A stretch of DNA of 64,000 bases. Origin: Fasciola hepatica. Its lineage: Eukaryota > Platyhelminthes > Trematoda > Plagiorchiida > Fasciolidae. The stretch covers positions 330,001 to 394,000 of the forward strand of contig CANUEZ040000068.1 of the NCBI GenBank assembly GCA_948099385.1, read 5' to 3'. Both the position numbers and the translations under genes were made by a program. Below are positions 47,085-60,600 of the stretch, in pieces. Within the stretch, counting starts at the first letter, position 1. Every line of letters starts with the position of its first letter. The notes below the pieces were generated by a model that did no database searches, was not told the origin of the DNA, and saw only the letters and a program-made list of their open reading frames with translations.

Positions 47085-47400
47085 CAAAATACCATGAATA
47101 ACTCAAAGTCTACACGTTCATCAGATAACCAGTGAAAAACGCATAACAGTCTACCGTTGATCTGGCCCATGTGTGGGAGGGAAACGTGTAGGCTTAACAT
47201 CATATGACAGATCCTATGACATAGCCAAACGAGACACTTGAGCATCAAATTAGGTAATCCTTGATATAAAAGTGACCTCGAATTCATTCTGTCAAATGCT
47301 TCGCTGGCACCTTTTATTATTGAAAAATGTGCCGGAAAACATGTCTGACCTAACTCCTTGCGGTTCTTCCGAGCAACGGAAGCCGAGAAAATTTTAATGA
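47085..47400 (-). mobile_element. LINE reverse-transcriptase fragment of a different clade
   Basis: On the minus strand 'IKGASEAFDRMNSRSLLYQ' resembles the motif A block DASKAFDRVNH..L of Jockey/I-related and similar LINE reverse transcriptases. It is followed by 'GLPNLMLKCLVWLCHRI' (usually G.P..IV.LL..WY..Q) and 'MLSLHVSLPH'. One frame stays open for about 90 codons before a stop. The catalytic motif C is not present, so only a shard survives. It differs from the RTE and CR1-like copies elsewhere in the window. The clade is uncertain because the match rests on about 60 residues. Confidence 0.45.
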
Positions 47401-47501
47401 CGAAATTAGTTCAGCTAATCTTATCATAGAATTTGGATGAGAATGTGAGTTGTTTTTCTCACCTTGAACTTCTCAAAACTTGTAATTCATATTAACCTGG
47501 A

Positions 47502-47503
<2 letters not shown>

Positions 47504-47539
<36 letters not shown>
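47504..47539. repeat. (TA)n microsatellite
   Basis: An uninterrupted TA run of 36 bases. The open frame across it (47464-47673) is an artefact. Confidence 0.97.
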
Positions 47540-47542
<3 letters not shown>

Positions 47543-49195
47543 TATTGGGCGACTCTTGGTGCCATATAACCGTGATACTGGCAATTACGCATCACGTCGG
47601 AGTAGCGAGATCTCGTTGTTCAGGTAATTGGTGGCAACCTAGCATTCACAATGCGAGGAACGTCCTCAGATAGTGGTCAAGAAATTTCGGAATATACTGA
47701 AAGTATCACGACGCGGCTAAGCACCTCACTTGCGTCCATTTTATAGCTAATCAGAGATAATTCAGTAGCAGAGTGCTGTCACGCACTGTGTTTGTCTATG
47801 TACCATGTTCAGGTAAACTTTGCTTAATCTGCGTAACTTCATCGCTTGCTTTTTCGCATCACTAAACATGCGTGTGGTCAAACACGGGTGTGCTTCCAAG
47901 CAGTAATTGATAAACTCAAGGGAGAATATGAAAAGCGCTTGATTCTTCAGTAAGGTAGTCGTGGCCTGCCTGAAAACGGTCAAGCTTCCCTTGCCCGTGA
48001 AATAGTCATGACTTACATCCGCAAATGTACATTTATTACATAAGATGAGTTGAATTCTGGTTCATATGTGCAACAAATATTTTGACAGCCGAAAAACGTG
48101 CAAGAGAATTCTGAGTAATCACTTCGAATGTGAGAGATAGTAAACGAAACTACCTTGTGATCTAAAGATTGTGTTGCATGATTGTCGACTGCATGAATGG
48201 ATTCCACACGCCTAAACGCCTTTATATGCCGTGATTTACACTTTCATGCTCGGAAACCCAATGTAGTACACAAACGCTCACTTCCACTTTGGTACTGGGC
48301 TTTACTATTTAGTTCCAAATCGCTGCGGGCACTAATCCAAACATAACTGGAATTCAAATTACGATCCAATGCATGCTCATTGATGAGTCCTAATTACCCG
48401 ATTCTCCTCTCTTGTCTAGACTTATTGCTCAGATACATCCTAATTATTAGTTACCATTTAAGGGCAGTGACTTTATGAACTCTGGATATGTGTTGGCATC
48501 TTACAGCAACAGTTTTGTTTTTGCACCTTGAAATTTAGGGAAGATCACTACTGTAAGTCCAAATAATTTGTTCGGAGGGGGACAAAAAATTGCTGGGTTT
48601 TCACTGATGGTGTTTTAGTTAAAATTTTCCAAAAGCATTGGGTCTTCAAACCGATGAACACTAATGCAACAAAAGGTGCAATTAGCAGGGATTGCTTACA
48701 TTTGCGCAGCGAGCTCTCATTTATTGCTTGATGTGGAACGATCAAATAATGTTTGTTTTATTCAAAAAGAACCATAAACGACAGTATAAGAAATTAGTTG
48801 CCTAACTAAACGAGTACATCAATTTTAATAAGGCCGAATGTTTCGAGGAACTTATTGTTATTGGTCGACATATTGATTTGTTGTTCATGTTATCAGACAA
48901 GGTCAGAAGAGTATTCGCAAAGTTGTCTGACGCCTACATTGAAACATGTTTACTTTCAGCTTGATCTGATTCGTAATTGTTACCGTGTAGACTGTAGATG
49001 GGAAACTTATGAAGCAGCAAATCACAACCAAATTAGTTTAACTGTGTACGCAAATTATTAACAATAAACAATAAATAATCACTAATAAATAGTAAACCAA
49101 CAAAATTAGTAACCAACTAAAGGCTGGTCAAATCCTCTGTAGCCTCAACAGTAACTGGATACGGCAAGGCATTCGGCTGCTGTGGGAAGGAAACG
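47540..49195. other. AT-rich stretch without recognised genes
   Basis: Short frames only. A run of TAAATA-like units near 49.06-49.10 kb is low-complexity. Confidence 0.5.
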
Positions 49196-49201
49196 AAAAA
49201 A

Positions 49202-49890
49202 GTGAAATTTGCTGCGAAAGTTGACAGTATCAACAAAGAATTCATCCACCCATCAAATGACTCCCCGATTTCATTCATTCCAGAAGATGGAGAGCACAAT
49301 ACCTCGCTCAAGCTTTTTCGTACTTCCAAGATAACCTCAGGCATTGTTCCTGATGGCCTATCTTCACGAATTTTGAGATACGGTGCTGTTGCCTTGACCG
49401 GTATATTTACTTCTCCCTTAAACAAATCTTCGTGCTCGTATTCTGCTCCGGTTTTTCTGTCTGATCTATCCGTCATTTCCACAGAAACGCTAGCCAAAGT
49501 GAATTCTGTAAAATACCTAGGAGTCACTTTTGATACAAGTTTGAAGTGGTCATTTCACATTTCAGACTGCGTGAAGAAACTAGGCCGACTATCTTACCAA
49601 ATCCGGTGAGCAATGTGTTATTTCCACTTTGTTTATCTTTTTTTCTGCCTTACTTTATTGTTCCCTGCTATTTTTTGCTGGTATATTGAAGAAAGGTTCT
49701 GTGATTCCTCGTCGACATATATTCGCTTCCACTCGGGTATCTTCTATACTCCTAGCTGAATTATCCGCTAAGCTGAGAGGACTATAACTGGCCGCATGCG
49801 AACAGTTCGCTCACAATTCCTTCCGATCTTTTCCCTGGCGTTTTATTTTCTACAAAACTCTGCCATAACCTGTCCCACCCGATTCCACAC
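49202..49890 (+). mobile_element. CR1-like LINE with reverse-transcriptase palm deleted
   Basis: A 135-codon frame (49202-49609) contains 'GIVPDGLSSRILRYGAVALT', the A.GPDG+P.RLLKYGA fingers block. It then jumps within about 30 codons to 'LAKVNSVKYLGVTFDTSLKW' and 'VKKLGRLSYQIR', which is the thumb. The whole palm, with motifs A to D and the YADD box, is absent although the frame is maintained across the junction. Downstream to about 49.89 kb, frames with stops continue the LINE C-terminus ('HNSFRSFPWRFIFYKTLP'). No endonuclease was recognised upstream. The thumb block resembles that of the CR1-like copy at 23-25 kb ('GVTLQ' region there), so both may belong to related families. The minus-strand frame over the same bases is a shadow. 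Confidence 0.8.
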
Positions 49891-49894
49891 AAAC

Positions 49895-52740
49895 CGGACA
49901 CGATTATATATACAATCGTATTCATCATCATAATGATTCGGTGAGGTGCATAGTGCTAATATACAATGGCTGAAATGCGAACTTCTGTCCACCCGAATGT
50001 CCGATCAAATACAAATACAAATGTTCACTACGGAGCATTGTTAAAATCAGGACGTAATAAGTGGTGGTCAAACTCACAATTTACTGCTTCTTTCAATCCT
50101 GTCGCTGTGTTTGAAAAACATTTTTTACTGATTTCATCCAAAATGATAATATACTTCCTAGCCACTTCGGAGTATGCCAGTATTTGGTATGGTTACAAAA
50201 CTTTCACAAACATTAGTTTCTTTTAAATAAAATATTGACTTTTTATCTGGTCAAAGGGCATAAATTCAAATTTTGGGGATAAGAAGGAATGTAATTATTC
50301 TTTTTATCAGTGTGCAGCAGCGGAGACATTCTGTAGCACTAGGGATAAGCAAGTTAGCAAAAGCAATGGTATTAATCCCGATGCACTATGCATTCCATTG
50401 ATTCCTATAATAAAGTCAACACTCATTTCGTGGATAATTGTGATTCGGTCAATAGAAAATCAAAGCGAAATAGGTTTGTCTAGTATCCGTGGCTGGTAGA
50501 ATTCTATGCTAAGCTAATAGTGCCTTTCACTAGAATTTATTACCAAATTATCTCTGTATAGTGTCGTAAGGGAGTTCATTTAATTCAAATAGCGCTCAAT
50601 CTGCCATTATGTATAAAACACCGGTTATCATAGTTTCCACAACATATTCCCAGGAGGACATCTGGTATCCCCAGTGCCTCCAGTGAAGATAAAGGGAGTC
50701 ATCAGATAACATGATATTCACAGATAGCACAATAAAACCCATCAATTAGGGTTTAGAAAAATAGGCAAACAGATTAAACGTACCAGTAAGATCATTCACG
50801 GAATCAAATATTTGGTAGATCGTCCCAAGTGTGATATCAGGCGAGGACGCTTGAAACAAATCGAAAGCCATCTCGTGAGCGTTTAGATGGCAAATATAAT
50901 TGAAACTGAAGGATGTAAACAAGAAGATTGTGAATTTTCAGTTGATTTGTAGCTTTGTACAGTTTTTGTTCTAAAGTGGGCTGATTTTTTCTCTCAAATG
51001 TACTTGAATTATATGGACCAGTTTGGAGTGTAATTCTTCTGGTTTCAGAAATTTATGAACGACCAGTTGGAGAAAAAAAATAACTTTCGGACTACTGTTG
51101 TACTTTCAGCAGTATTGCAGTTGAGCATATCTCCCTAAACGAGCAAGTAGTAACACACAAATCACAGAAGTTAATTTTCCTGTGTCATACCGATATGATG
51201 CACCAGTTGGATGCGAAAAATGCTAGCATGGTGATATGAGTACAGGTCCTTAGATTCTGTGCCACAGAGGAAATCTTAGTTATAACAGATCACTTCTAGC
51301 TATCGTTGGAACTACGGTTTATTCAACAGTTACTTTCAACTGAATGGACTCATTTACGTGGTATAATACGTACACTGGATAATATGAGCAGCCATTGAAG
51401 ATAACCCCTTTCCAATTGATTTGTGGTGGCCGAAAACTTAAGAAGCAAATGATCTTCACAGAGTCGTACTATTGGTAACACTTATGAATCTCAATAAATT
51501 GACATTGCAATGTGTGGTGCATCGAATTTGATAGTCACACATCCTACCTCGTGACTGGCACAAAATAAATTGTCGAAATGCGGTGAAGAACCTTACCGAG
51601 AGATATTGGTTTCTTGTAGTAATGTATTTCGGAAACTGAAATTCAACAACGCAGTCTTCTAACATTTTCATCGTTGATGAACTGTGGCAATCAAAATGAC
51701 CAAATTATATAGACAACTAAATGATGGGTAGAACATGCAACCGTCAATCACCGTGGCTTAAATACAACTCATCCTCTGTTACCGATCTTTAGTTGTACAG
51801 CGTGCACATACCACGGATTTTACCAGTAATTGAAGGCTTTGCTCGGTAAAGTTTACCGTAACGTTCGAATGGATCTGTTTCGATAAAATATACAACGTTA
51901 CAGGAAAAATTGTACGCATAACGTTGTGCAAATTATCGAACGGTTTCCTTTTTGTTGATTTATCGCATGCTGCTGGAAATAAGTGCGGTTCCAATGGGGT
52001 TCACAAAAATCACGGACAATTTTGAGAACGTAACTTTTCCGGAAACTCAATGGTCAAATATGTCGTATCCTTCTCCGTCCCTGATGTTTGTGAAATCATC
52101 AAACTTATTTGAGCATAGAGATTATTTGAAGAAATAAGAATGTAATCAGTAAACAAGGTAGACAAGAAGAATGCGTTAGCTGCAAGCAACACTTGTTTCT
52201 TACGGTGTGTGTACAACTTAACTTTTTTTCGGTAAGTTGTTGGCCGGTCAAAACTAAAGTGGCTGTATTCAACTACCTCGTTGACAGGATACATAAATCT
52301 CACATATCAACTGAACGGCTAGGAGAAATGAGCAGCCGATAACGTCGACACTTTGAAACTGTGAGCTGGTAGAAGCTGTACCTTCGGATTTGTTGCTATA
52401 TCACTAATTATAATTAACCCCTTGCACAGCAACTTTTGTCTGTTCTGGCCATTGATCTTACAGAAAACAAGAAGGATTGAATACTAGAGCTATGGAGACC
52501 GTGTCAGTTCAGAAAAGCAGGCTGACGTGAACTGTTCCAAAGATGAACCAAAATAGCTCTGTGTCACTGACACGTTGTTGGTGGAAAAGATATGGGTAGT
52601 AGGAATTTGGGCTGTCACAGGTCCCCTTTCTCTGGGTATTTTTACATTCAAATGAAACTGGAGCAGCAATTACAGGGCAACGAATAATTATGTGACCTAC
52701 TATCCTGGTACTGACTCCTCGGGTTTATTTGGTGGCTAAA
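49895..52740. other. AT-rich stretch without recognised genes
   Basis: Short frames only, including 49966-50226 plus and 52010-52303 minus, none with a recognisable motif. Confidence 0.5.
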
Positions 52741-52747
52741 TTGCCGT

Positions 52748-52815
52748 GAGAGAAGTTACCGTTTGTAGTCGAAACTTCGGCTTTTTGCAATATTTCCAAA
52801 CCAAATGGCGCATCG
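52748..52815 (+). repeat. Dispersed repeat with GAAACTTCGG core
   Basis: GAGAGAAGTTACCGTTTGTAG is split here as GAGAGAAGTTACC and GTTTGTAG, followed by TCGAAACTTCGGCTTTTTGC and ATATTTCCAAACC. The order of blocks follows the copies at 31.3 and 41.2 kb. Confidence 0.5.
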
Positions 52816-53128
52816 TTTTCTCAGATCACTCATAACGTCATTCTGTCGTGACACAATGTACAGATAATGCCTGCATAATGTTCCTACCTACGTATGTTTA
52901 GCCTGTTTATAAGCAACCAAGCCGAGAACTATTGAAAATCAAAATAAATCAACTATTTCTGGGTGTGATGTGACCATCAGTGTGGTTTACTAGGGGAAAA
53001 TAGTTCAGTACAAAACTTCGGACCCAGAATTGAAATTGATCTAGGCCTTCAGAAAATGCACGAATGTGAGATGAACCTGGATTATGGTCATCAGTTCTTT
53101 TATTGATTGAGACTTCTACCGGCAATTG

Positions 53129-53130
<2 letters not shown>
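52816..53130. other. AT-rich stretch, nothing recognised
   Basis: A short AAAACTTCGGACC string near 53015 resembles the dispersed repeat core but lacks its flanks. Confidence 0.4.

Positions 53131-53178
<48 letters not shown>
53131..53178. repeat. (AT)n microsatellite
   Basis: An uninterrupted AT run of about 48 bases. The frame through it is an artefact. Confidence 0.97.
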
Positions 53179-53179
<1 letters not shown>

Positions 53180-53180
<1 letters not shown>

Positions 53181-56100
53181 CTTGTGCAAATTTTCAATAA
53201 GCTCGTTTGAGCTTTCGTTCGCCTAACTGGTGGAACGATGAATATTTATATTCTACTTGAAAATCATTTTTTGAGTGAGTGTGTCAAATGGTTTAAACAT
53301 TTCTTGTGTTCGAACGTCTTCTAGATTGGGCTTATTTGTGAAAATATTTTACCCAACCAAAACATATGAGAACGAATAAGTGTTAGAATCAAATTTAGGG
53401 GTCGTCGTTCAGCCGATATTATCACACTGGGCAAATATCACAGTAGTCCACAATGCTAACTAAAGACGAACATTTACAGAAAGGATAAATATCGACCTGG
53501 TTCTGGGTAGACTCATTTTCTTGATGCGATTTCTATGAAGACAAATTGGGGGGTTTTATTGGACAACTTACGATGCTGTACCACCATGAGCTCTATTTGG
53601 ACAAATACAAAAAACACAAACTCCTACTGAAGAATATTATACAGGAACTATGTGCACACAGTAATAAAACTGGCACTCAGTTGAGAAGCATTAGAAGCCT
53701 TGTGATGATGTGCCAATACTGATGCATAGCTGTGGGTCACACACGAGTTGCCGATGCACGATGTGTGTATGCTGAACGGGTAATGACAAAGCCGGGTGTG
53801 AGTGTAGACGAATAAGCACGTTGATGACCTAGAAATCCACATTGGATATCCTAGCAAAGATGAGCGTGATGCCAAAACATGCAGTTAGAAATTTCACCGC
53901 AGGATATGTAATTCCCATTATCATTTCCAACAAATATGGAATGGCCTCCATGATTTCAAGTGACGTAGGGTTCTCTGCTATGGGATAAACACAAGTGAAA
54001 CCAATGATACGGATTGAATGACGCCATTGAAAACTTTACTTCTCCTGATATTGATCAGTTTCTCAACCACTAGGGTGTAAGGTAAAGGAAGATAGACGTT
54101 TAGTTGAATAACACTATTGGGTGGAAAAATTAGTATTATCGATAAATCAGAAAATTTAACGAGATTGTCCTATATATTCGACCAAGAGATCCAGTAATCC
54201 AATATATTTTCACTTGAAGCATTAGGCACTTTCAAGATTACACCACATTTGTAAATTGTTCACGAGTAGCTTCTGCATGTCTGCAGATAACTAATTTACT
54301 CACCGTTTTCAGGAAGGATTCCTTGAGGACAAAAATGAATTGGTGTAATAAAAAGCTAAGCAGTCCTTTATTTGTACACAATCCACAGTTATACAAGATA
54401 AAATCTGAAAACAATGTGTGACGTGGTTGCCCTTCACGTTGTTAGCTAATTTTTTTTAGCCCTGCTACTTTTTCAAGCGAAAAGGTTCATTAACAAAACT
54501 ATCGAATGAAATGTGTCGCTGATATGCACCACAACCAAGTGACCATACACTAAAATCCGCAGGTAATCATTCCGCAGATATTTTCAGTGCAGCCACAAAA
54601 CCACCCTAATCATTTGCGGTTGCCAGCGAATGACATGGTATCATATGATTTATTTCAGACATTCCGTAGCTCAATTTAAATATGTGTTCACTTCATGTGC
54701 ACCTGGGAAAACACTTGAGCGTCCGTGTTTCATACATGCATTCCATATCTATCAAAGTGAGGGAAGCATACAATTCAACCACGAAAATCAGTAGTCACTG
54801 GTTATGTGTGCCTATAAAATTCTACAAATTTGTGCGGAATTCCCGCATATTATTCACTGGATAAGGGACTCACTACGAATGGATTTTCCCAGAAATATAT
54901 CTGCATTTTTTAAAGGAAGCATACAGAAACGTCCTTGAATAAAACCTGGATTGCTTTCAATAATTTGTTGTATCTCAAGTGATACAACCAGTCATTTAAC
55001 ACGGTTGAAAATTATTCTGTTAGGTCCGTTTCCTGGCTTGTTGCTTACGGCTAGCGCGTTTTCTATTGATGAACAGTATCCATGAAACTATCATCATTAC
55101 TAAACAAAGCTCTTAGTCCAGAATACGAATGTTGCTATCAGTGCCATGTCGGATAAGAGCTCAATTGAATCTGAAGTTTCAGAAAGTTCACACATAATTA
55201 GTTTAACACCAGAGAAAGTTCACATCTATTTTAAAATCTGAACTAATCGCATGCTCATTCAAACTGTATGGACTGCGTCTAGCGATACGTTTTTTCACAG
55301 ACGATTAGGCAATTTTCATCGCAACGTGGCAGTTTTATACCAGTCCATTTACTTTGGTCATGTTTTGTCGTATACAGTTATTTCCAAAGTATTTCATACC
55401 TCTAATGTATCTCTTCACGCCCACCTTTTGTCGCTGGGAACGAACGACTATCTGCCCAGTTTAGTTACGTTCAATAGCGATTCCTGTTCACGGTATCTCA
55501 TTGCAGTGAGCTCTAGTGAACTCAAGCACAATCCTGGGGTTGCGTTCTTGTTGGAGTTCGTCATTGATGCATATCGTCTACCGCAACCAGGGTTCATTCT
55601 CAGGCTTTTTCACTTAGAAAACGTGCTCTAGAAATGCTTCATCCAGCTTCCATTCAGGCTGGTCCGAATCACCAAGTTAAGTTTGTTCAGATGGCGTCCT
55701 CTGTGACAGTCAGTTTATAATGAGTTCATAGTTAACCTCAGCTACGTTACCATAAACTGCTCGATGGTTCAGTACACAAGCACATGGTGGATATTTTACT
55801 TCAACTTCGCATACTTCAAAAATTTATTTAAGGTCAATTCAACGAGCGTCGCAGTCTGAAGGACTTATTTAAAGCACAACAACTGTATGTATACGAGAGT
55901 TCACGTTTCAACAATTGAAACTACAGAGTCGAGCATATTCATTTTATCCAAATGACGTTTGACATGCTGAAATGGTTTGTCTTGGATTGCTGTGAGTCAG
56001 CAAGTTGGGTTCATAAAGCTCCATTGGATATAATTTCTGAACGTTCAGTAGGTGATTCATGGCATTGACGAAGTCGACTGTGGTTAGGAGATAATTCTTT

Positions 56101-57055
56101 TGTTAATTTTACTTGTCCAAACATCTTCCGTTCAGAACTGGGAAAACTACATGGAAGTGTTTTGCATAAGTGTCCCTATGCTGAACTATTCGATATGCGA
56201 ACATGGGTATTGCGTGTTGTTTTCATCGGTTCTTATGAACACTTTGATTTTTTCCTAAATAACCACCGAGAAATATATGATGCTTTCCCGAATAATCAAA
56301 TAGTTTTGGGCAGGTGTATCTGAATAGGTAAGAATGCCGGAAACATTTTAAAACAGAGCCAATGTATTCGCATCAGAAAATCCTGTGAACAGCATGGAGC
56401 TGCTTAATCTTACCTGCGTCCCGGTTTTTCCAGCTGAGTTAGGAAATCGGCAAAACAAGCAAGAATTATTTCGATAGTCGAACCGCTGTGAATAAACAAA
56501 GAACAATATTAGTATGTTCGGTTTAAACAAAAAAGTGCACAGAATGACGCAGACTGTTATGCACACTCTTGATGTCCGAACAACCGATCAACATCGCTTA
56601 CATTACATAAACGGCGCATTAAAAATAGTGTACCGAGTTTCAACGGACACAAAGAAAGTCGCTTGAAAACAACGTCCAGCAACGACAGAGGCTGTGATGA
56701 TCAGAATATTCGATTCATCTCTGTTCTCAAAAACGTTTCGGTAAAGCTCCCAAACTGCCTTGGTCGTTATCCGAAACCGACCCTGAAGCTCAAATTGATC
56801 CAAAATTTGACCCTATGGTTAAAACTGGAAGTAGATGATCCCCAAAATCCATGTTCATTATTTCACTGGTCCTTTTGTCAACCACGGGAAAACAACAATT
56901 CCCAACTAAAGCAGCACCAATATTGATAATTATCCAGTTACTCTTCAGCACACAGATATTATTCATATTTTTTGCATTTTTAACCTACAGATGTTACTAT
57001 ATTATTCATAAGCATGGTGTTAGCGAAAGCGAGTATGTTCGCTATTCGCGTTTTC
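53180..57055. other. Long AT-rich stretch without recognised genes
   Basis: The plus-strand frame 55251-55631 (126 codons from a non-ATG start) is the longest and shows no family motif. The frame at 56851-57060 ends in a hydrophobic segment with a basic tail but has a poor splice acceptor and no partner. Minus-strand frames at 56.35-56.80 kb are likewise unassigned. Confidence 0.45.
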
Positions 57056-57059
57056 TATA

Positions 57060-57300
57060 ACCACATTATTAGTGGTACTCAGTGATTCGCTAATACAAAT
57101 GAATTCTTGCTGTTTTTGCAAAAAAACGCTAGTGATTGTTGTCATACTTCAGCCTGGATTGAGTTCATCAACCAATTCTGACAATCTATCCATCTGCTTT
57201 CCTTGGCACGAGCCGAGGGCACTGCAGATCACGCATGTGCTTGCGCAGTACTCTGATTTCGTCGCTCTCATACTTATTTGCTTAGGTACTGGCGGGCTGA
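57060..57300 (-). mobile_element. Possible N-terminal LINE endonuclease fragment
   Basis: On the minus strand 'VICSALGSCQGKQMDRLSEL' and 'VDELNPG' resemble the start of CR1-type endonucleases (NARSL..K..EL...V..L.PDI). About 60 bases later, in another frame, 'FICISESLSTTNN' resembles I.I.ESWLT.... The intervening bases would be an insertion. No further endonuclease blocks follow. The overlapping plus-strand frame (57072-57557, 161 codons from a GTG) is the longest in the window but has no recognisable family. Confidence 0.33.
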
Positions 57301-57639
57301 TAAACAGATTCCCATGTTTTAGAGATGATCTGTTGGAAGGCTCACTTGGGGACAGAAGTTTTATCAAAAATTGCCTGACTCGGAATCCAGTTTCAAGAAA
57401 GTCCCTCTTAGTACAGCTGACCAGATTTACTTACCACAAACTTATTCAGACATTTATGTTGGGGGCTGACGCACTTAGCTGGGATCCTAACCAGTTCATA
57501 CCGCGATTTTTCTCTGGGTTGTACTGCACTGTATGCATTTGCATGCTCAAAACTTGAATCTGTCAAACTAATACAGTTGTTTGCGATAAAAATTAAGGTA
57601 CGAACTCGCGATCCCCACGCCGAATGCTGCATCGATATT

Positions 57640-60600
57640 AGTACGAAAAATCATGTTCATGACCCATAACATTTTCTGTTATAGTCATCAGGAAATTATT
57701 GACTTTTTGTACAAGGTTATTGAAGGTCAACTCAACGTGACATTTTCTGCGATGCCATATAGCAGAATCAAAATCGGAAAGGGAAGACCCAAGTTTCACT
57801 TTGCGTTATTAAATAGTCAGCTTCACGCGTTTTCAGGTAACAAGGTGCTTGCTTGATTTTTATCGTTTAAATTGTTTCATCCTCCTGTATTTTATCTGGG
57901 TGAAAATGGACTCACGATCAGAAAGCTCCTCTACTGCCATGTGCACTCCATCATCTGAGATAATCAACAATATGAGGATTATAAGGAATAAGTATTGCCA
58001 TCAAGGCAAATATGAACTTTAGCAGTTAAGTTATTGAACTCTCGATATCAAATTACTTCATCTATAGGATTTATTAAAAATCATCCCAAACAAAGCTCAT
58101 AAAGCGTTGTTGACGTTGAATGGTTCGATCGTAGTCTGTCATTCTGTTAGGAAAACAGACGGGTACCACTTCATGACACGAACATTTATTGTTTTGTCAT
58201 AATGTCTCAGCCTTCAACCACGGTTCTGAATTTAGAATACCAGTGGACAGACTCATCAGAACATAGCAGTTTTGCTGTAATGTCTTAATAGTGATTAAGT
58301 GTATCTCTTGTGTTAGATATTCTGGAGTAATCGGCCAAAACCTTAAATATTTTGAAGTCATTCCATTTTTCTTCTGGTTGAACAGAACAGATTGTCTCAT
58401 CCCGATTACACGTAGAACACCTTATATATGTAATTAGTTTGGAATGCATGAATCGCAATTCAGAGGGTTAAAAATATCCAATAAGAATTTGAATGTTACC
58501 ATGTTGTTCATTTTAAATGTTAAATCGTAGGCATAATGTTTCACTAGTGTTCAGCATGAGTATTGACTAGCGATGGATTTATATTTATACAAGCATACTA
58601 TTTATATTTCCAAACTTATGGATAGAAAACGAGAAATACATTGACCGTTGGCTGATATCATTATGACTACTGATTTGACGCCTCTGACGGAGGTAATAAC
58701 TTACCTGTGTTATTGAATGTAGCAGCTTTAAAACCAGATTAAACGAATAAGAAACATCTGTTTCATCAAAGAATAATTCAAATTATGAATCAGTCTTTGT
58801 TTGGGAACAAGAACTTAACTTTACATATATTATTTCTCACTCTGTGTTCCCGTGCATCACGTTGGAATATATAAAATGTTACATTTCGGAAATAAACTTT
58901 CGAGGGAGATACAACCACGAATAACGATTTTGTACTCATAGGGGTGCAATTGTAATTACATGGAATAACTCACCTGACACCAGATCCTTTATACCACTTG
59001 AAAAGGGGTTTTGATCTTGAAGGACAATTGTAGATATTTTTTTCTCTTAGAATTTTTTTGCAAAATGATTGGTTTTCCTACGGCATTGATTGATGCATAT
59101 TTTAAAAAAATGTTTGTCCACTTGTTATATCCGTCTCTGCATGTTAATGATTGAAATCAGAGCTGCTTTATGTTACTTTATGTGCATTTTGTCATTGCTT
59201 TCATTTTCAGTGTACACCATCCCCCACTTAATAGCACTGCATTTAGAAGCATGATAAACCATGTATAAAAATGCGGGATAAGTAGTTGCAGAAAGTAAAT
59301 GAACCATAAAATTACGAGGCAGCTGGTTTCTATGCTGATCACCACCATACCTTTCCGTTCCTCTTTTTTATCATCAATACAAAATGTATTGAGTTAAATT
59401 CGGATTGACTTACTTTCTATCATTTGCACCATCACTGATGCAACAAAGTCATCTACCAATAATAGAAAAAAGCTCATCACTTGCATTTTGTTGTCTTTTT
59501 TGTAGTATTGGCAATAATCTTGCCTAATTGTATGCGTCTTGTTGAGCCAAAATCATCAAAAATACAATATGACAAGTCTGCGCGAACCCAATACCGGCTG
59601 ATTGAGGATTTTCAAGTGAAATTCACAAATAAATTTTCAGGCATAAACGATTTTATCTATGATCTCTGATTTATCTGATCGGAAGCCTTATTGAAGTTAC
59701 TTCAGTTAACAACAAAACGAGAATGAAATTTACATAATATATCTGGTATCGTAAAACACCATTTTCCTGCTATCCTGAAGTAGGCATGACAATGAGTCAT
59801 CGTAGTTCACTATTTTTTACGTGGCGATAGGTAACGGTTGACTGCATATTCGCTGAACTTCCATTATGCATACCGTAGACCAGTTGACGTATGGTATTTT
59901 CTCTACGAGTTGCCCCCATGAATATTACAAGTATTCAAAAACTGTACGTATCATTTCTCGTTATTCTTTTTTTTGTTGTTCACTCATTCGCTCGTTCTTT
60001 TGTTTCATGACAAAAGTGAAGTATTCAGGGAAAGAACTCGTGGTCTTTTTCAAAGACTGCCAGTTACGAAACATGACCGGTGGTAGTGCTAAATTTTCGA
60101 CCAGGTACGGATGGTTCTAATGTCCACGATGTTTTATATTTGCCCATCGCGGTTTTCAGAGGTATGATTGGGTCAATACGGAAATGGAAAATCTGCTACT
60201 GATATTTACCGCCACGATAATTGCCAATCAGACGAAGACGTACCTGAGTTCGCGAAAGCGTAAGCTTTTTGACATAAAATTGAAGTTCACGACGAGGTTT
60301 TATGGAATGATGTGCAGATGATACGGCAGTGAATTTTCAAAACATATTCCTTACTAACTTTCACGCTAACATTTACACACATGGTAGGTTACAACTAATA
60401 CTCGGAATGGTGAAAAAAACACTTTATTCACTCATTATAATGAAAGGTTCAGTTATTCATAAATTCAGTGTACCGAGCTTATTCCCTTGTTGAAAACACA
60501 ATGGGTGTGTTTCCAATTCGATTAACTACGGCTTGAAAGAATTATAACCACAATTTGAATAGACATTCGTTTGCACTTGAACTTACATGGTATGATAGCT

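Noticed and set aside
55251..55631. 126-codon plus-strand frame as a gene
   Set aside because: No ATG near its start, no motif and no neighbouring exon.
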